A DNA stretch of 11,591 nucleotides from an uncultured Collinsella sp. (GTDB lineage Bacteria > Actinomycetota > Coriobacteriia > Coriobacteriales > Coriobacteriaceae), in assembly GCA_902476475.1 (NCBI GenBank), contig CABSDO010000066.1, forward strand, positions 1 through 11,591, written 5' to 3'. Positions 1 through 6,420 of this stretch are shown here, in pieces. The notes below the pieces were generated by a model. The model was given only the letters and a program-made list of their open reading frames with translations, was not told where the DNA came from and did no database searches. Within the stretch, counting starts at the first letter, position 1; the number at the start of each line of letters is the position of its first letter. A program made the translations under genes and the position numbers.

Positions 1-140
1 GCGCATGATTGAATGAACCAAGAAAACTACCGTAAACAGTAAAGCAACAAGGAGGTCGAGGCCGGCCCCCTTTGGGGCGTTATGCATGTATGGCGGCAGC
101 GTGTTTATTGGGATGTGCCGACTGCGGCGTTTACGCAGAT

Positions 141-182
141 AAAACCTGCCAAAATAAACCTGTCCCTAAATGGTAGGTTTTA
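141..182 (-). terminator. Weak hairpin overlapping the pth stop codon
   Basis: An 11-bp inverted repeat (AAAACCTGCCA at 141-151 against TGGTAGGTTTT at 171-181, one mismatch, 19-nt loop) overlaps the pth stop codon. Read on the minus strand the distal arm ends in TTTT, so it could end pth transcription. The loop is long and there is no separate U-tract, so this is tentative. The rest of 1-179 holds no gene I can support; a short GCCCC/GGGGC hairpin lies at 66-78. Confidence 0.35.
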
Positions 183-809
183 GTGCTTGCCGTTGGCGGA
201 AGCGGCGCCGTTTACGTGATCGCGGGCGTAGATTACGCCGTGGACGATGGCCAAGCCGGCGGCATCTGCGGCGCGGGCGCAGGTGTCCTGGAAGTCCTCG
301 GCCTCGCGGGCGCGCAGCTGCTTGAGCACATAGTCTGCTACGGCCATCTTGCCGGGAGGGTTGCCGATGCCGGTGCGGATGCGACTAAAGTCGCGGCTGC
401 CCATCTTGTCGATGATGGAGCGCAGGCCGTTGTGGCCGGCGTGGCCGCCGCCCACCTTAACGCGTACGTCGCCGGCGGGAATGTCGAGCTCATCGTGAAT
501 CACGAGCAGCTCCTCGGCCTTGATCTTGTATTCGCGGCAGAGCTTGGAGATGGGACCGCCCGAGGTGTTCATATACGACTGCGGCTTGACCAGCACAATC
601 TGGCGCTTGCCGCCCTCTTCCTCGGGGTCGTTAATGTTGATGAGCGCGACCTCGGCGCCGGCCTGGTTTTTCCAGTACGTGACACCGGCCTGACGGGCCA
701 GCTCGTCGATTGCCTTAAAGCCGGCGTTGTGGCGGGTTTCGGCATACTCATCTCCAGGGTTGCCAAGTCCGGCAACCATGCGAATCTTAAGCGGCTGTGC
801 AGCTGCCAT
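180..809 (-). CDS. pth: Peptidyl-tRNA hydrolase
   Basis: Cytosolic enzyme that cleaves the ester bond of peptidyl-tRNAs dropped by stalled ribosomes, recycling tRNA. The 209-residue product has the family landmarks: GLGNPG (14-19, Asn17), TRHNAGF with the catalytic His27, the MNTSG segment (Asn81), HDELD with Asp106, and GGGHAGHNGLRSI (Asn127). The start at 809 is preferred over the longer open frame reaching 914 because AAAGGAAG lies just upstream, the extra 35 residues are unlike Pth, and 209 aa is near the usual ~190. It is the third gene of the conserved glmU-prs-pth order but is separated from prs by the accessory island, so it probably needs its own promoter. A perfect TTGACA sits at 863-868 on the minus strand but has no convincing -10 partner. 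The C-terminal tail is slightly long and poorly conserved. Confidence 0.95.
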   Translation of the reverse strand: MAAAQPLKIRMVAGLGNPGDEYAETRHNAGFKAIDELARQAGVTYWKNQAGAEVALININDPEEEGGKRQIVLVKPQSYMNTSGGPISKLCREYKIKAEELLVIHDELDIPAGDVRVKVGGGHAGHNGLRSIIDKMGSRDFSRIRTGIGNPPGKMAVADYVLKQLRAREAEDFQDTCARAADAAGLAIVHGVIYARDHVNGAASANGKH

Positions 810-923
810 GTGCTTCCTTTCGTCGATTTGTCGCCTGCTATGGTGAGCGACCCCGTTGCTGCTGTCAAATGGCGGGTGATTGAGGTTGTTTGGGGGCGTT
901 TGGACGGCCGTCAAAATCCGAGG

Positions 924-1127
924 TGGACAGTTAGTTCAGATACGTATAAGTTCTGAGGACTCGAATTGCTCAATTCAACGCCGATACGTTGTTTTGGAAC
1001 TTTAGTTAGTCCATATGACGCTGTTTTGAAGTCTACCCCGCTTTCAAATAGGGCGAATGGTATAGAGATAGCTGCAAAACAGCCTAATTCAATGTGTCTA
1101 TTTATACGTATTTGAACTAACTGTCCA
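924..1127. repeat. E1: 204-bp element with terminal inverted repeats, MITE-like
   Basis: Both ends carry the same inverted repeat, beginning TGGACAGTTAGTTCA and running through TACGTATAA. The arms (924-950 and 1101-1127) match at 25 of 27 positions. The interior is AT-richer than the neighbouring genes and holds smaller palindromes: GAATTG-CT-CAATTC at 963-976, and GCTGTTTTG (1020-1028) pairing with CAAAACAGC (1075-1083). No credible gene is encoded. It lies 115 nt upstream of the pth start and 34 nt past the 3' end of the accessory gene. No clear target-site duplication is visible. It could be a non-autonomous transposable element or a structured RNA or regulatory cassette; the sequence does not decide. 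Confidence 0.8.
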
Positions 1128-1160
1128 GCCCTGTTCGACGGCGCACGGGTGATTCGCCGT

Positions 1161-2288
1161 TTAGACCGGCGCAAGGCCGATTCCGGCCCGCAGAGCGTTG
1201 AGCCAAGCGGCCTGACGCTTGCGATAGCCCTTGATGCGATATCGGAATCGGACTCCTGCGAGTCGATGCATCGTTTGGGCGAAGGCTTCGAGTGCAACAA
1301 GGTCTTTCATTTGGTCGCGATTGATAACCAGGACGTGGATGCCCATTGCCTTGAGGCCATTATTTCGATTGCCATCGTGGATGCGAGCGTTTTGAAGCTC
1401 ATGCCCAATTCCGTTGTATTCGTTGTCGACTCCGGCGGCCGGGCAATATAGGTCGCAGATGGCGTAAGGGATGCCGGAGGACATGTTAACCGCAAGAGTG
1501 TCGAAGTCGATTCGATAGTTGAGTAGCAGGCCTCCCATGGGCAGGCTGCAACATCCGAATCCGCCAAAGCGCATGGGCGCTCCGAGAACGGCTAACATTA
1601 GGGATTCGGCTGGGGATGCAGATCCGGGTCGGGCAAGCTTGACTGCCGTGCGAAACGAGGTGTATGAGCTACTTTTGGCGAACCGTGCGACCGCCTCGAG
1701 CTCTTCGATGGTCGTGGCGGGCTCGCATTTGTAGTGCGCTTGTTCATAGCGGGTTTCGTTCTGCTGTTCGGTCGCCGACTGGTCGTCCCGGCAATCGAGG
1801 TCGTCCATCGCTTCGTAGACATCGCCCTTGGGCCAGATGTCGTCATAAGCAATGGGGTATGTTGCCCCGGGAGGAAGGGAGTAGGTTCCGAGCAGCTCCA
1901 TAAGGAGCATCAAGGTTTTGGCGACTGATTCATTTTTGGAACAAAGCATGGCTGTCATGGCAGGAGACGTTGCGTAGATGTCGGCCTCGACGTGCATAAT
2001 TGCACCTTCAGGAAGAGGAGTGGAGAGAATATGCTGAAGAAGTCGCTTGTCGGGGCGCCTGTTGTCTTCGTTTGAAACGAGAAGATCGAGCAGTTCGGAA
2101 TCATCTTCATTCCAGGCGTCGAGTATCGAAAGTGCGCCAAAGTCTATCGCGTCATTGTTGGGAATGCAGCCAGCCAAGGCCTGTGCTTGCTGTTCGCTAT
2201 CAACGGAGTCCCAGGGTAGGGCAGAGTACGCCCGTCGTGCGCGACGAATTGCGCGGAGGGCGGAGAAATGTGAAATCACGGTCGTCAT
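1161..2288 (-). CDS. Orphan PD-(D/E)XK (DUF559/Vsr-like) nuclease-fold protein
   Basis: Predicted 375-residue soluble protein with no signal peptide or membrane segment. The C-terminal third resembles the DUF559/Vsr-type restriction-endonuclease fold: a helix with Glu228 in SASPAESL, then a small Gly-rich segment (242-253), Asp279 in ICDLYCP, and DNEYNGIGHE (288-297) with Glu290 and His296. DGNRNNGLKAMGIHVLVI (305-322) follows, as in the D..R...L...G..V strand-helix tail of that family. The N-terminal half (about 1-190) is a separate, uncharacterised region. The arrangement resembles hypothetical proteins that I recall as recurring in Coriobacteriia and that are sometimes likened to AbiEi-type antitoxins; this is from memory and unproven. 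Only one ATG fits (2288), because an in-frame stop lies 12 nt upstream, and no Shine-Dalgarno is visible, unlike its neighbours. Base composition is lower in GC than the flanking genes. It stands alone between E1 and E2, which suggests horizontal gain. Catalytic activity is not certain, since EYN replaces the more usual EYD or ExK. Confidence 0.8.
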   Translation of the reverse strand: MTTVISHFSALRAIRRARRAYSALPWDSVDSEQQAQALAGCIPNNDAIDFGALSILDAWNEDDSELLDLLVSNEDNRRPDKRLLQHILSTPLPEGAIMHVEADIYATSPAMTAMLCSKNESVAKTLMLLMELLGTYSLPPGATYPIAYDDIWPKGDVYEAMDDLDCRDDQSATEQQNETRYEQAHYKCEPATTIEELEAVARFAKSSSYTSFRTAVKLARPGSASPAESLMLAVLGAPMRFGGFGCCSLPMGGLLLNYRIDFDTLAVNMSSGIPYAICDLYCPAAGVDNEYNGIGHELQNARIHDGNRNNGLKAMGIHVLVINRDQMKDLVALEAFAQTMHRLAGVRFRYRIKGYRKRQAAWLNALRAGIGLAPV

Positions 2289-2329
2289 AGCTATAACGTA
2301 CTAAGTTGGCGGCAGAATGCGACCGCCAT

Positions 2330-2372
2330 GCCGTTCTTTTCGCTCAGCGGGGCGCTGCGCGCCATGAACGGC
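2330..2372. other. Nested palindrome upstream of the accessory gene
   Basis: GCCGTTC (2330-2336) pairs with GAACGGC (2366-2372), with an inner CAGCG-GGG-CGCTG hairpin at 2345-2357. It lies 41 nt upstream of the start of the nuclease-like gene. It has no U-tract on the plus strand. It may be an operator, cruciform or 5' RNA structure. The surrounding 2289-2451 holds no gene. Confidence 0.35.
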
Positions 2373-2451
2373 TGGGTGTTATGAAATCGGTGGAATCGGT
2401 TGAGGGGATTGCAGGAAATTGAGCTTTGCCGCGAAGGTTGACGATAGCTAC

Positions 2452-2654
2452 TGGACAGTTAGTTCAGATACGTATAAAGCGGCGGGTGTTCGAGACGTTT
2501 CTAAGGGCCTTCGAGGGCGATTTGAGGGTAAAGATGCGGCGGTTGTGCTCGAAAAAGATGAGCTTTGGGCGGCATGGCATCCGCCGGGGGAGCTCAGAAG
2601 GTTTCGAACGGCCCTTTGGAGCTTTAAAAAATACGTATCTGAACTAATTGTCCA
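2452..2654. repeat. E2: 203-bp element with the same terminal inverted repeats as E1
   Basis: The left end (2452-2475, TGGACAGTTAGTTCA...) matches E1 exactly over its first 26 bases. The right end (2631-2654) is its inverted copy with one mismatch, and the arms resume as AAAGC (2476-2480) against GCTTT (2621-2625) after a short A/T insertion. The interior is GC-richer and unrelated to that of E1, although total length is almost identical. Inside, AAGGGCC-TTCGA (near 2503) recurs inverted near 2605-2617. An open plus-strand frame runs through it but looks incidental. The right end is only about 20 nt from the prs terminator. GAAGGTTGACGA (2433-2444) and GAAGGTTGGCGA (2657-2668) flank it as a possible imperfect direct repeat. 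Confidence 0.8.
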
Positions 2655-2675
2655 GGGAAGGTTGGCGAGGGATAG

Positions 2676-2710
2676 AAAAAGGGTCGGAAGCGAGCTTCCG
2701 ACCCTTTAAA
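2676..2710 (-). terminator. Rho-independent terminator of prs
   Basis: A perfect stem GGGTCGGAAG / CTTCCGACCC with a 4-nt loop is extended by A/T pairs and followed on the minus strand by TTTTTC. It starts about 30 nt past the prs stop, so read-through from prs into the accessory island should be limited. Confidence 0.93.
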
Positions 2711-2740
2711 AGCATCAAAGATGATGCGATGCGCGGCAGG

Positions 2741-3727
2741 CTACAGCGCGAAGTCGCCGCCGACGAGCGTGGAGACGGGCTCCTCGTGGTAAACGGCGGA
2801 GATGGCCTGAGCAAACTCCTCGGCGACCGAGATAGTCTTGATCTTGCCGCCGACCTCGACGGGAATGGCGTCGGTGACGACGCACTCGACGATCGGGGCG
2901 TCGTTCAGGCGCTCGATGGCCGGACCGGAGAAGATGCCGTGGGTGGCGCAGACGTAGATGTCGCCAGCGCCCATAGCCTTGAGCTCCTTGACGTTGGCGC
3001 ACAGGGTGCCAGCGGTGTCGATCATGTCGTCGTTGATGATGCAGGTCTTGCCCTTGATGTCACCGATGATGCCCATGACCTCGGCGGCGTTGTGGCGCGG
3101 ACGGCCCTTGTGGGCGATGGCCAGGTCGCAGCCGAGCATGTCGGAAAGCTTCTTGGCGGCCTTGGCGCGGCCCACATCGGGGGAGACGACAACCAGGTTG
3201 TCGGTGTCGAAGTGCATGTCGTTGTAGTACTGGCCAAACAGCGGCAGTGCGGACAGGTGGTTAACCGGGATATCAAAGAAGCCCTGGATCTGGCCCTGGT
3301 GCAGGTCGAGGGTGATGATGCGGTTGACGCCGGCGCGCTCGAGCAGGTTGGCGACGAGGCGGGCGGTGATGGGCTCGCGCGGGCCGGCCTTGCGGTCCTG
3401 GCGGGCATAGCCGTAGTGGGTGATGACGGCGGTGATGGAGCGGGCGGATGCGCGCTTGGCAGCGTCGGTGGCGATGAGCAGCTCCATGAGCATGTCGTTG
3501 ACGTTGCCGCCGGCCACGGACTGAATCAGGAAGACGTCGGCGCCGCGGACGGTCTCGTCGTAGCGGGCGTAAATCTCACCATTGGCGAACTGCTTTAGCG
3601 TAAGGCCCGAAAGCTCGACCCCAAGGTACTCAGCAATCTTCTGAGCGAGGGGACGGTTGGAGGAACCGGAATACACGCGGATGGACTTGCGCATATTCTC
3701 CGACTTCTCGGGATCATTAATCGGCAT
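2741..3727 (-). CDS. prs: Ribose-phosphate pyrophosphokinase (PRPP synthetase)
   Basis: Transfers pyrophosphate from ATP to ribose 5-phosphate to make PRPP, the precursor of purines, pyrimidines, His, Trp and NAD. The 328-residue protein is full length for class I. Visible motifs: the FANGEIYARYDETVRG N-terminal segment (47-62), YARQDRK (107-113), DLHQGQIQGFF (141-151), PDVGRAK (183-189), and the PRPP-binding loop NDDMIDTAGT (232-241). The ATG at 3727 has AAAGGAGAAGG upstream at good spacing; Met12 is a possible later start. It sits downstream of glmU in the conserved order, but a terminator separates the two, so it is probably transcribed alone. A TACAAT -10-like box at 3774-3779 on the minus strand would give a leader of about 40 nt, but its -35 is poor. 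Confidence 0.97.
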   Translation of the reverse strand: MPINDPEKSENMRKSIRVYSGSSNRPLAQKIAEYLGVELSGLTLKQFANGEIYARYDETVRGADVFLIQSVAGGNVNDMLMELLIATDAAKRASARSITAVITHYGYARQDRKAGPREPITARLVANLLERAGVNRIITLDLHQGQIQGFFDIPVNHLSALPLFGQYYNDMHFDTDNLVVVSPDVGRAKAAKKLSDMLGCDLAIAHKGRPRHNAAEVMGIIGDIKGKTCIINDDMIDTAGTLCANVKELKAMGAGDIYVCATHGIFSGPAIERLNDAPIVECVVTDAIPVEVGGKIKTISVAEEFAQAISAVYHEEPVSTLVGGDFAL

Positions 3728-3870
3728 TACCCTTCTCCTTTATACATCGAATGCCATATAGATGCCTTTTTGCATTGTAACCGCGCGGCGGGGTTAATCG
3801 GGTCTTGATAACGTCTTTACCGTCAACGGACACGAACCGACCACTCATCCGGTTGCGCAGGTCACGATAG

Positions 3871-3903
3871 AAAAAGGAGCCGCCCCCATGGGAACAGCTC
3901 CTT
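3871..3903 (-). terminator. Rho-independent terminator of glmU
   Basis: AAGGAGC (minus-strand 5' arm, 3897-3903) pairs with GCTCCTT (3874-3880). The inner segment TTCCC-ATG-GGGG adds further pairing, and TTTTT follows on the minus strand. It lies 18 nt past the glmU stop and separates glmU from prs transcriptionally. Confidence 0.9.
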
Positions 3904-3920
3904 AGATGCTTGGTAAAACG

Positions 3921-5333
3921 TTATACCTCGTCGTCCTCGTGCAGACGGCGGCGGTAATCGGCGGCCCAGCCCTCAATGTTTACCTGACGGGCGCGGCCCA
4001 GGCCGAGTGCATCTGCCGGGACCGGCTCGGGGATGACGGCGCCGGCGGCCACAAGCGCGCCGTCGCCGATCTGGGCGGGCGCGACCATCATGGTGTCGGA
4101 ACCGATGAAGGCATCTTTGCCGATGACGGTCTTGTGCTTGTGGACGCCGTCGTAGTTGCAGGTGATGGATCCCGCGCCCACGTTGACGCCGGAGCCCATG
4201 GTGGTGTCGCCGATGTAGGACAGGTGGGGCACCTTGGAACCCTCGCCGATCGTGGACTTCTTGATCTCCACGTGCGTGCCGGCCTTGGAACCGTCGAGCA
4301 TATGGGTGCCCGGGCGCAGGTAGGCGCGCGGGCCGCAGTCGACGCCGTTCTCGATGACGGCCTCGATGGCGATGGTCTCATCGATGGTGCAGCCGCTGCC
4401 GACAGTGGTGTCGGTGAGGCGGCTGTTGGGGCCGAGCTGGCACTCCTCGCCCACGGTGACGTGACCGATCAGGTGCGTCTGCGGCCACACGACGGTGTCG
4501 CGGCCGATGGTGGCGTCGGGACCGATCCAGGCCTGCGTGGGGTCGATGAACGTAACGCCCTCGGCCATCCAGTGCTCGTTGATGCGGTCGCGCGCGATGG
4601 CGGTGAGCTGCGCGAGCTGGATGCGGCTGTTGACGCCCAGGCCGTCGCGGTAGTCGTCGCAGTGGAAGATGGAGACTGCCTGGCCGTGACCCTTGAGGAT
4701 TTCGAGCATGTCGGGCAGGTAGTACTCGGACTGCGCGTTGTCGTTGCCGATCTCGTTAATGTGGGCGGCAAGCTGCGCGCCGTCGAAGGCGTAGCAGCCG
4801 GCGTTGCACTCCAGCAGCGTGGCGGCCTGCTCGGGCGTGCAGTCCTTCTGCTCGATGATGCGCTCGATCTGACCATCGGCGCCCAGCTTGATGCGGCCGT
4901 AGCCAAAAGGATCGGGCGGGGTCATGGTCATGACGGTGCAGGCGAGCTCGCCGGTAGCGACGGTCTGCGCGAACTTGGCGACGGTGTCGGCGGTGATGAG
5001 CGGCAGGTCGCCGTTGAGCACGACGACGGGGCCTTGCGTGATGCCGCAGGCCTCGAGCGCGACCTTCACGGCGTGACCGGTGCCCAGGCGCTCGGTCTGC
5101 TCAACGCACTCGACCTTGGTGGCACTGTTGGCGTAGGCACCGTCGATGAGGGCGCGCATCTCGTCGGCGTGGCTACCGATGACAACCACGACGCGGCTGC
5201 AGCCGGCCTTGATGGTGGCGTCGACGATCCACTGGACCATGGGCTTGCCCAGGATCTTGTGCGAAACCTTGCAGTGGTTCGACTTCATGCGGGTGCCCTC
5301 GCCGGCAGCGAGGATAATTGCGGTTGCGTCCAT
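3921..5333 (-). CDS. glmU: Bifunctional UDP-GlcNAc pyrophosphorylase / glucosamine-1-phosphate acetyltransferase
   Basis: Makes UDP-N-acetylglucosamine, the entry precursor for peptidoglycan, in two steps: CoA-dependent N-acetylation of glucosamine-1-phosphate, then uridylyl transfer. The 470-residue product is close to the usual ~456. The N-terminal uridyltransferase domain carries LAAGEGTRMKS (8-18), QTERLGTGHAV (79-89) and NGDLPL with metal-binding Asp109. From about 265 on, hexapeptide repeats form the left-handed beta-helix acetyltransferase, with the RPGTH region (340-344), catalytic His370 in KVPHLSYIGD and NYDG (393-396). The acidic tail is short. The ATG at 5333 has AGGAG six bases upstream; the open frame reaching 5543 would add 70 unrelated residues and is rejected. 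It is divergent from the ECF operon across a gap of about 190 nt. Confidence 0.96.
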   Translation of the reverse strand: MDATAIILAAGEGTRMKSNHCKVSHKILGKPMVQWIVDATIKAGCSRVVVVIGSHADEMRALIDGAYANSATKVECVEQTERLGTGHAVKVALEACGITQGPVVVLNGDLPLITADTVAKFAQTVATGELACTVMTMTPPDPFGYGRIKLGADGQIERIIEQKDCTPEQAATLLECNAGCYAFDGAQLAAHINEIGNDNAQSEYYLPDMLEILKGHGQAVSIFHCDDYRDGLGVNSRIQLAQLTAIARDRINEHWMAEGVTFIDPTQAWIGPDATIGRDTVVWPQTHLIGHVTVGEECQLGPNSRLTDTTVGSGCTIDETIAIEAVIENGVDCGPRAYLRPGTHMLDGSKAGTHVEIKKSTIGEGSKVPHLSYIGDTTMGSGVNVGAGSITCNYDGVHKHKTVIGKDAFIGSDTMMVAPAQIGDGALVAAGAVIPEPVPADALGLGRARQVNIEGWAADYRRRLHEDDEV

Positions 5334-5365
5334 GTGATCTCCTGTTACGTTATAGAGACGTGTGT

Positions 5366-5393
5366 TTGGAAACGATACACGGCGCAATATGAT
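5366..5393 (+). promoter_or_regulatory. Candidate sigma-70-type promoter of the ECF operon
   Basis: TTGGAA (5366-5371) and TATGAT (5388-5393) are separated by 16 nt. They sit about 130 nt upstream of the chosen ecfT start, in the divergent gap with glmU. The leader contains a GCGGCG/CGCCGC hairpin at about 5432-5454. I see no cobalamin-box or other known riboswitch signature in it. Confidence 0.5.
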
Positions 5394-5526
5394 ACCGCAG
5401 GCATATGTTGAGCGCGTAACGATTGGTTTGCGGCGGTTGAGGCTTGCGCCGCCGGCGTGGCGTTTGCGCTGCTTGCGTGCAGCGTTGGCGGTGCTGCGGA
5501 GCTGTCGTTTGAGCGAGGGGACGGGG

Positions 5527-6420
5527 GTGCCCGTGGACAACATGCGAGAGGAGTTTGGCGGCGAGCCCGTCGCGGCGTTCTCGATGTCGCATCCGGCTGT
5601 GCCGGCCCTCTACATGGTGCTGACGCTGGGGCTCACCATGTTCTCGATGCAACCGGTGCTGATCGCGCTGTCGCTTGCGGGTGGGCTGGCGTACGGGCTT
5701 GCGACGCGCGGTGCTGCGCGCACGTTGGGGGCGCTTCGCTGGCAGCTGCCGGTGATTTTGATTATCGCGGTGCTCAATCCGCTGTTTAGTGCATCGGGCT
5801 CGACGGAGCTGTTTCGTATTGGCATGCGTGCGGTGTATCTAGAGAGCATGGTTTACGGCCTGTGCATGGGGGGGCTGTTTGTGGCGAGCGTGCTGTGGTT
5901 TGAGGCAGCGGCGTCGATGCTCGAATACGACAAGGTGCTCGCGCTGCTGGGCAATGCCGCACCGGTGATTGCGCTTATGATCTCGATGTGCATGCGGCTT
6001 ATCCCGCAGTTTTTGCGCCGCGGCCGCACGGTGCTGGCGGTGCAAGATGCGATTGACGTGCCGGGGCGCGCGCCGGCCGACCCCGTGCGATCGCGCCTGC
6101 GGGCGTCGAGCGTGTTGATGGGCTGGGGCATGGAAGATTCGCTGGAGCGCGCGGACGCGATGCGCTCGCGCGGGTGGGGTGCCGCGACGCGTCGTACGAC
6201 GTATGCGCGGTATCGACTGGGGCGCGGCGATGTTGCTGCGCTGGTTGGGCTTGCACTGTTTGGCGTGGTCACGGTGACAGTGGCGTGGACCGCGACGACG
6301 CAGTATTCGTTTTATCCTCAGCTCTTGGTGCCGGCGCCGTGGCCGGGCTATGTTGTGTACGCTGCCTGGATGGTGCTGCCTTGCGCGTTGCACGCGAGTG
6401 ATGAGAAGAGGTTTGGCTGA
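5527..6420 (+). CDS. ecfT: ECF transporter transmembrane component EcfT
   Basis: Membrane scaffold that couples ATP hydrolysis in EcfA to the substrate-binding S component. The 297-residue form has several hydrophobic segments (about 24-60, 72-87, 106-128, 143-160, 235-256, 272-290). It also has the EcfT cytoplasmic coupling helices: FLRRGRTVLAVQDA (162-175) and ERADAMRSRGWG (207-218), whose SRG corresponds to the Ala-Arg-Gly coupling motif. The start is uncertain. GTG at 5527 has GAGGGG six bases upstream and is chosen; GTG 5533 and ATG 5542 are in-frame alternatives, and an open frame to 5362 exists but overlaps the candidate promoter. It is the first gene of the operon, and its stop overlaps the start of the ATPase gene in TGATG, indicating translational coupling. 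Confidence 0.9.
   Translation: MPVDNMREEFGGEPVAAFSMSHPAVPALYMVLTLGLTMFSMQPVLIALSLAGGLAYGLATRGAARTLGALRWQLPVILIIAVLNPLFSASGSTELFRIGMRAVYLESMVYGLCMGGLFVASVLWFEAAASMLEYDKVLALLGNAAPVIALMISMCMRLIPQFLRRGRTVLAVQDAIDVPGRAPADPVRSRLRASSVLMGWGMEDSLERADAMRSRGWGAATRRTTYARYRLGRGDVAALVGLALFGVVTVTVAWTATTQYSFYPQLLVPAPWPGYVVYAAWMVLPCALHASDEKRFG

Noticed and set aside
863..868. TTGACA as a pth promoter
   Set aside because: Perfect -35 on the minus strand, but no acceptable -10 at 16-18 nt.
183..956. 257-codon plus-strand frame
   Set aside because: Antisense to pth; its last residues are simply the translated left end of E1.
2419..2709. 96-codon plus-strand frame spanning E2
   Set aside because: It runs through both inverted ends and the prs terminator, has no ribosome site, and is matched by another open frame over the same DNA; E1 has no counterpart.
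2648..3598. 316-codon plus-strand frame
   Set aside because: Antisense shadow of prs and overlapping its terminator; no recognisable motif.
3906..5411. 501-codon open frame on the plus strand
   Set aside because: It is antisense to glmU, whose motifs are unmistakable; the Gly/Ala/Val/Asp-rich product is a typical GC-rich shadow.
5334..5526. Possible cobalamin riboswitch in the ECF leader
   Set aside because: I looked for a B12-box-like segment because of the S-component guess and found none; the leader is too short and lacks the conserved core.
5334..5543. N-terminal extension of GlmU
   Set aside because: Open frame only; the family start and a good AGGAG site are at 5333.
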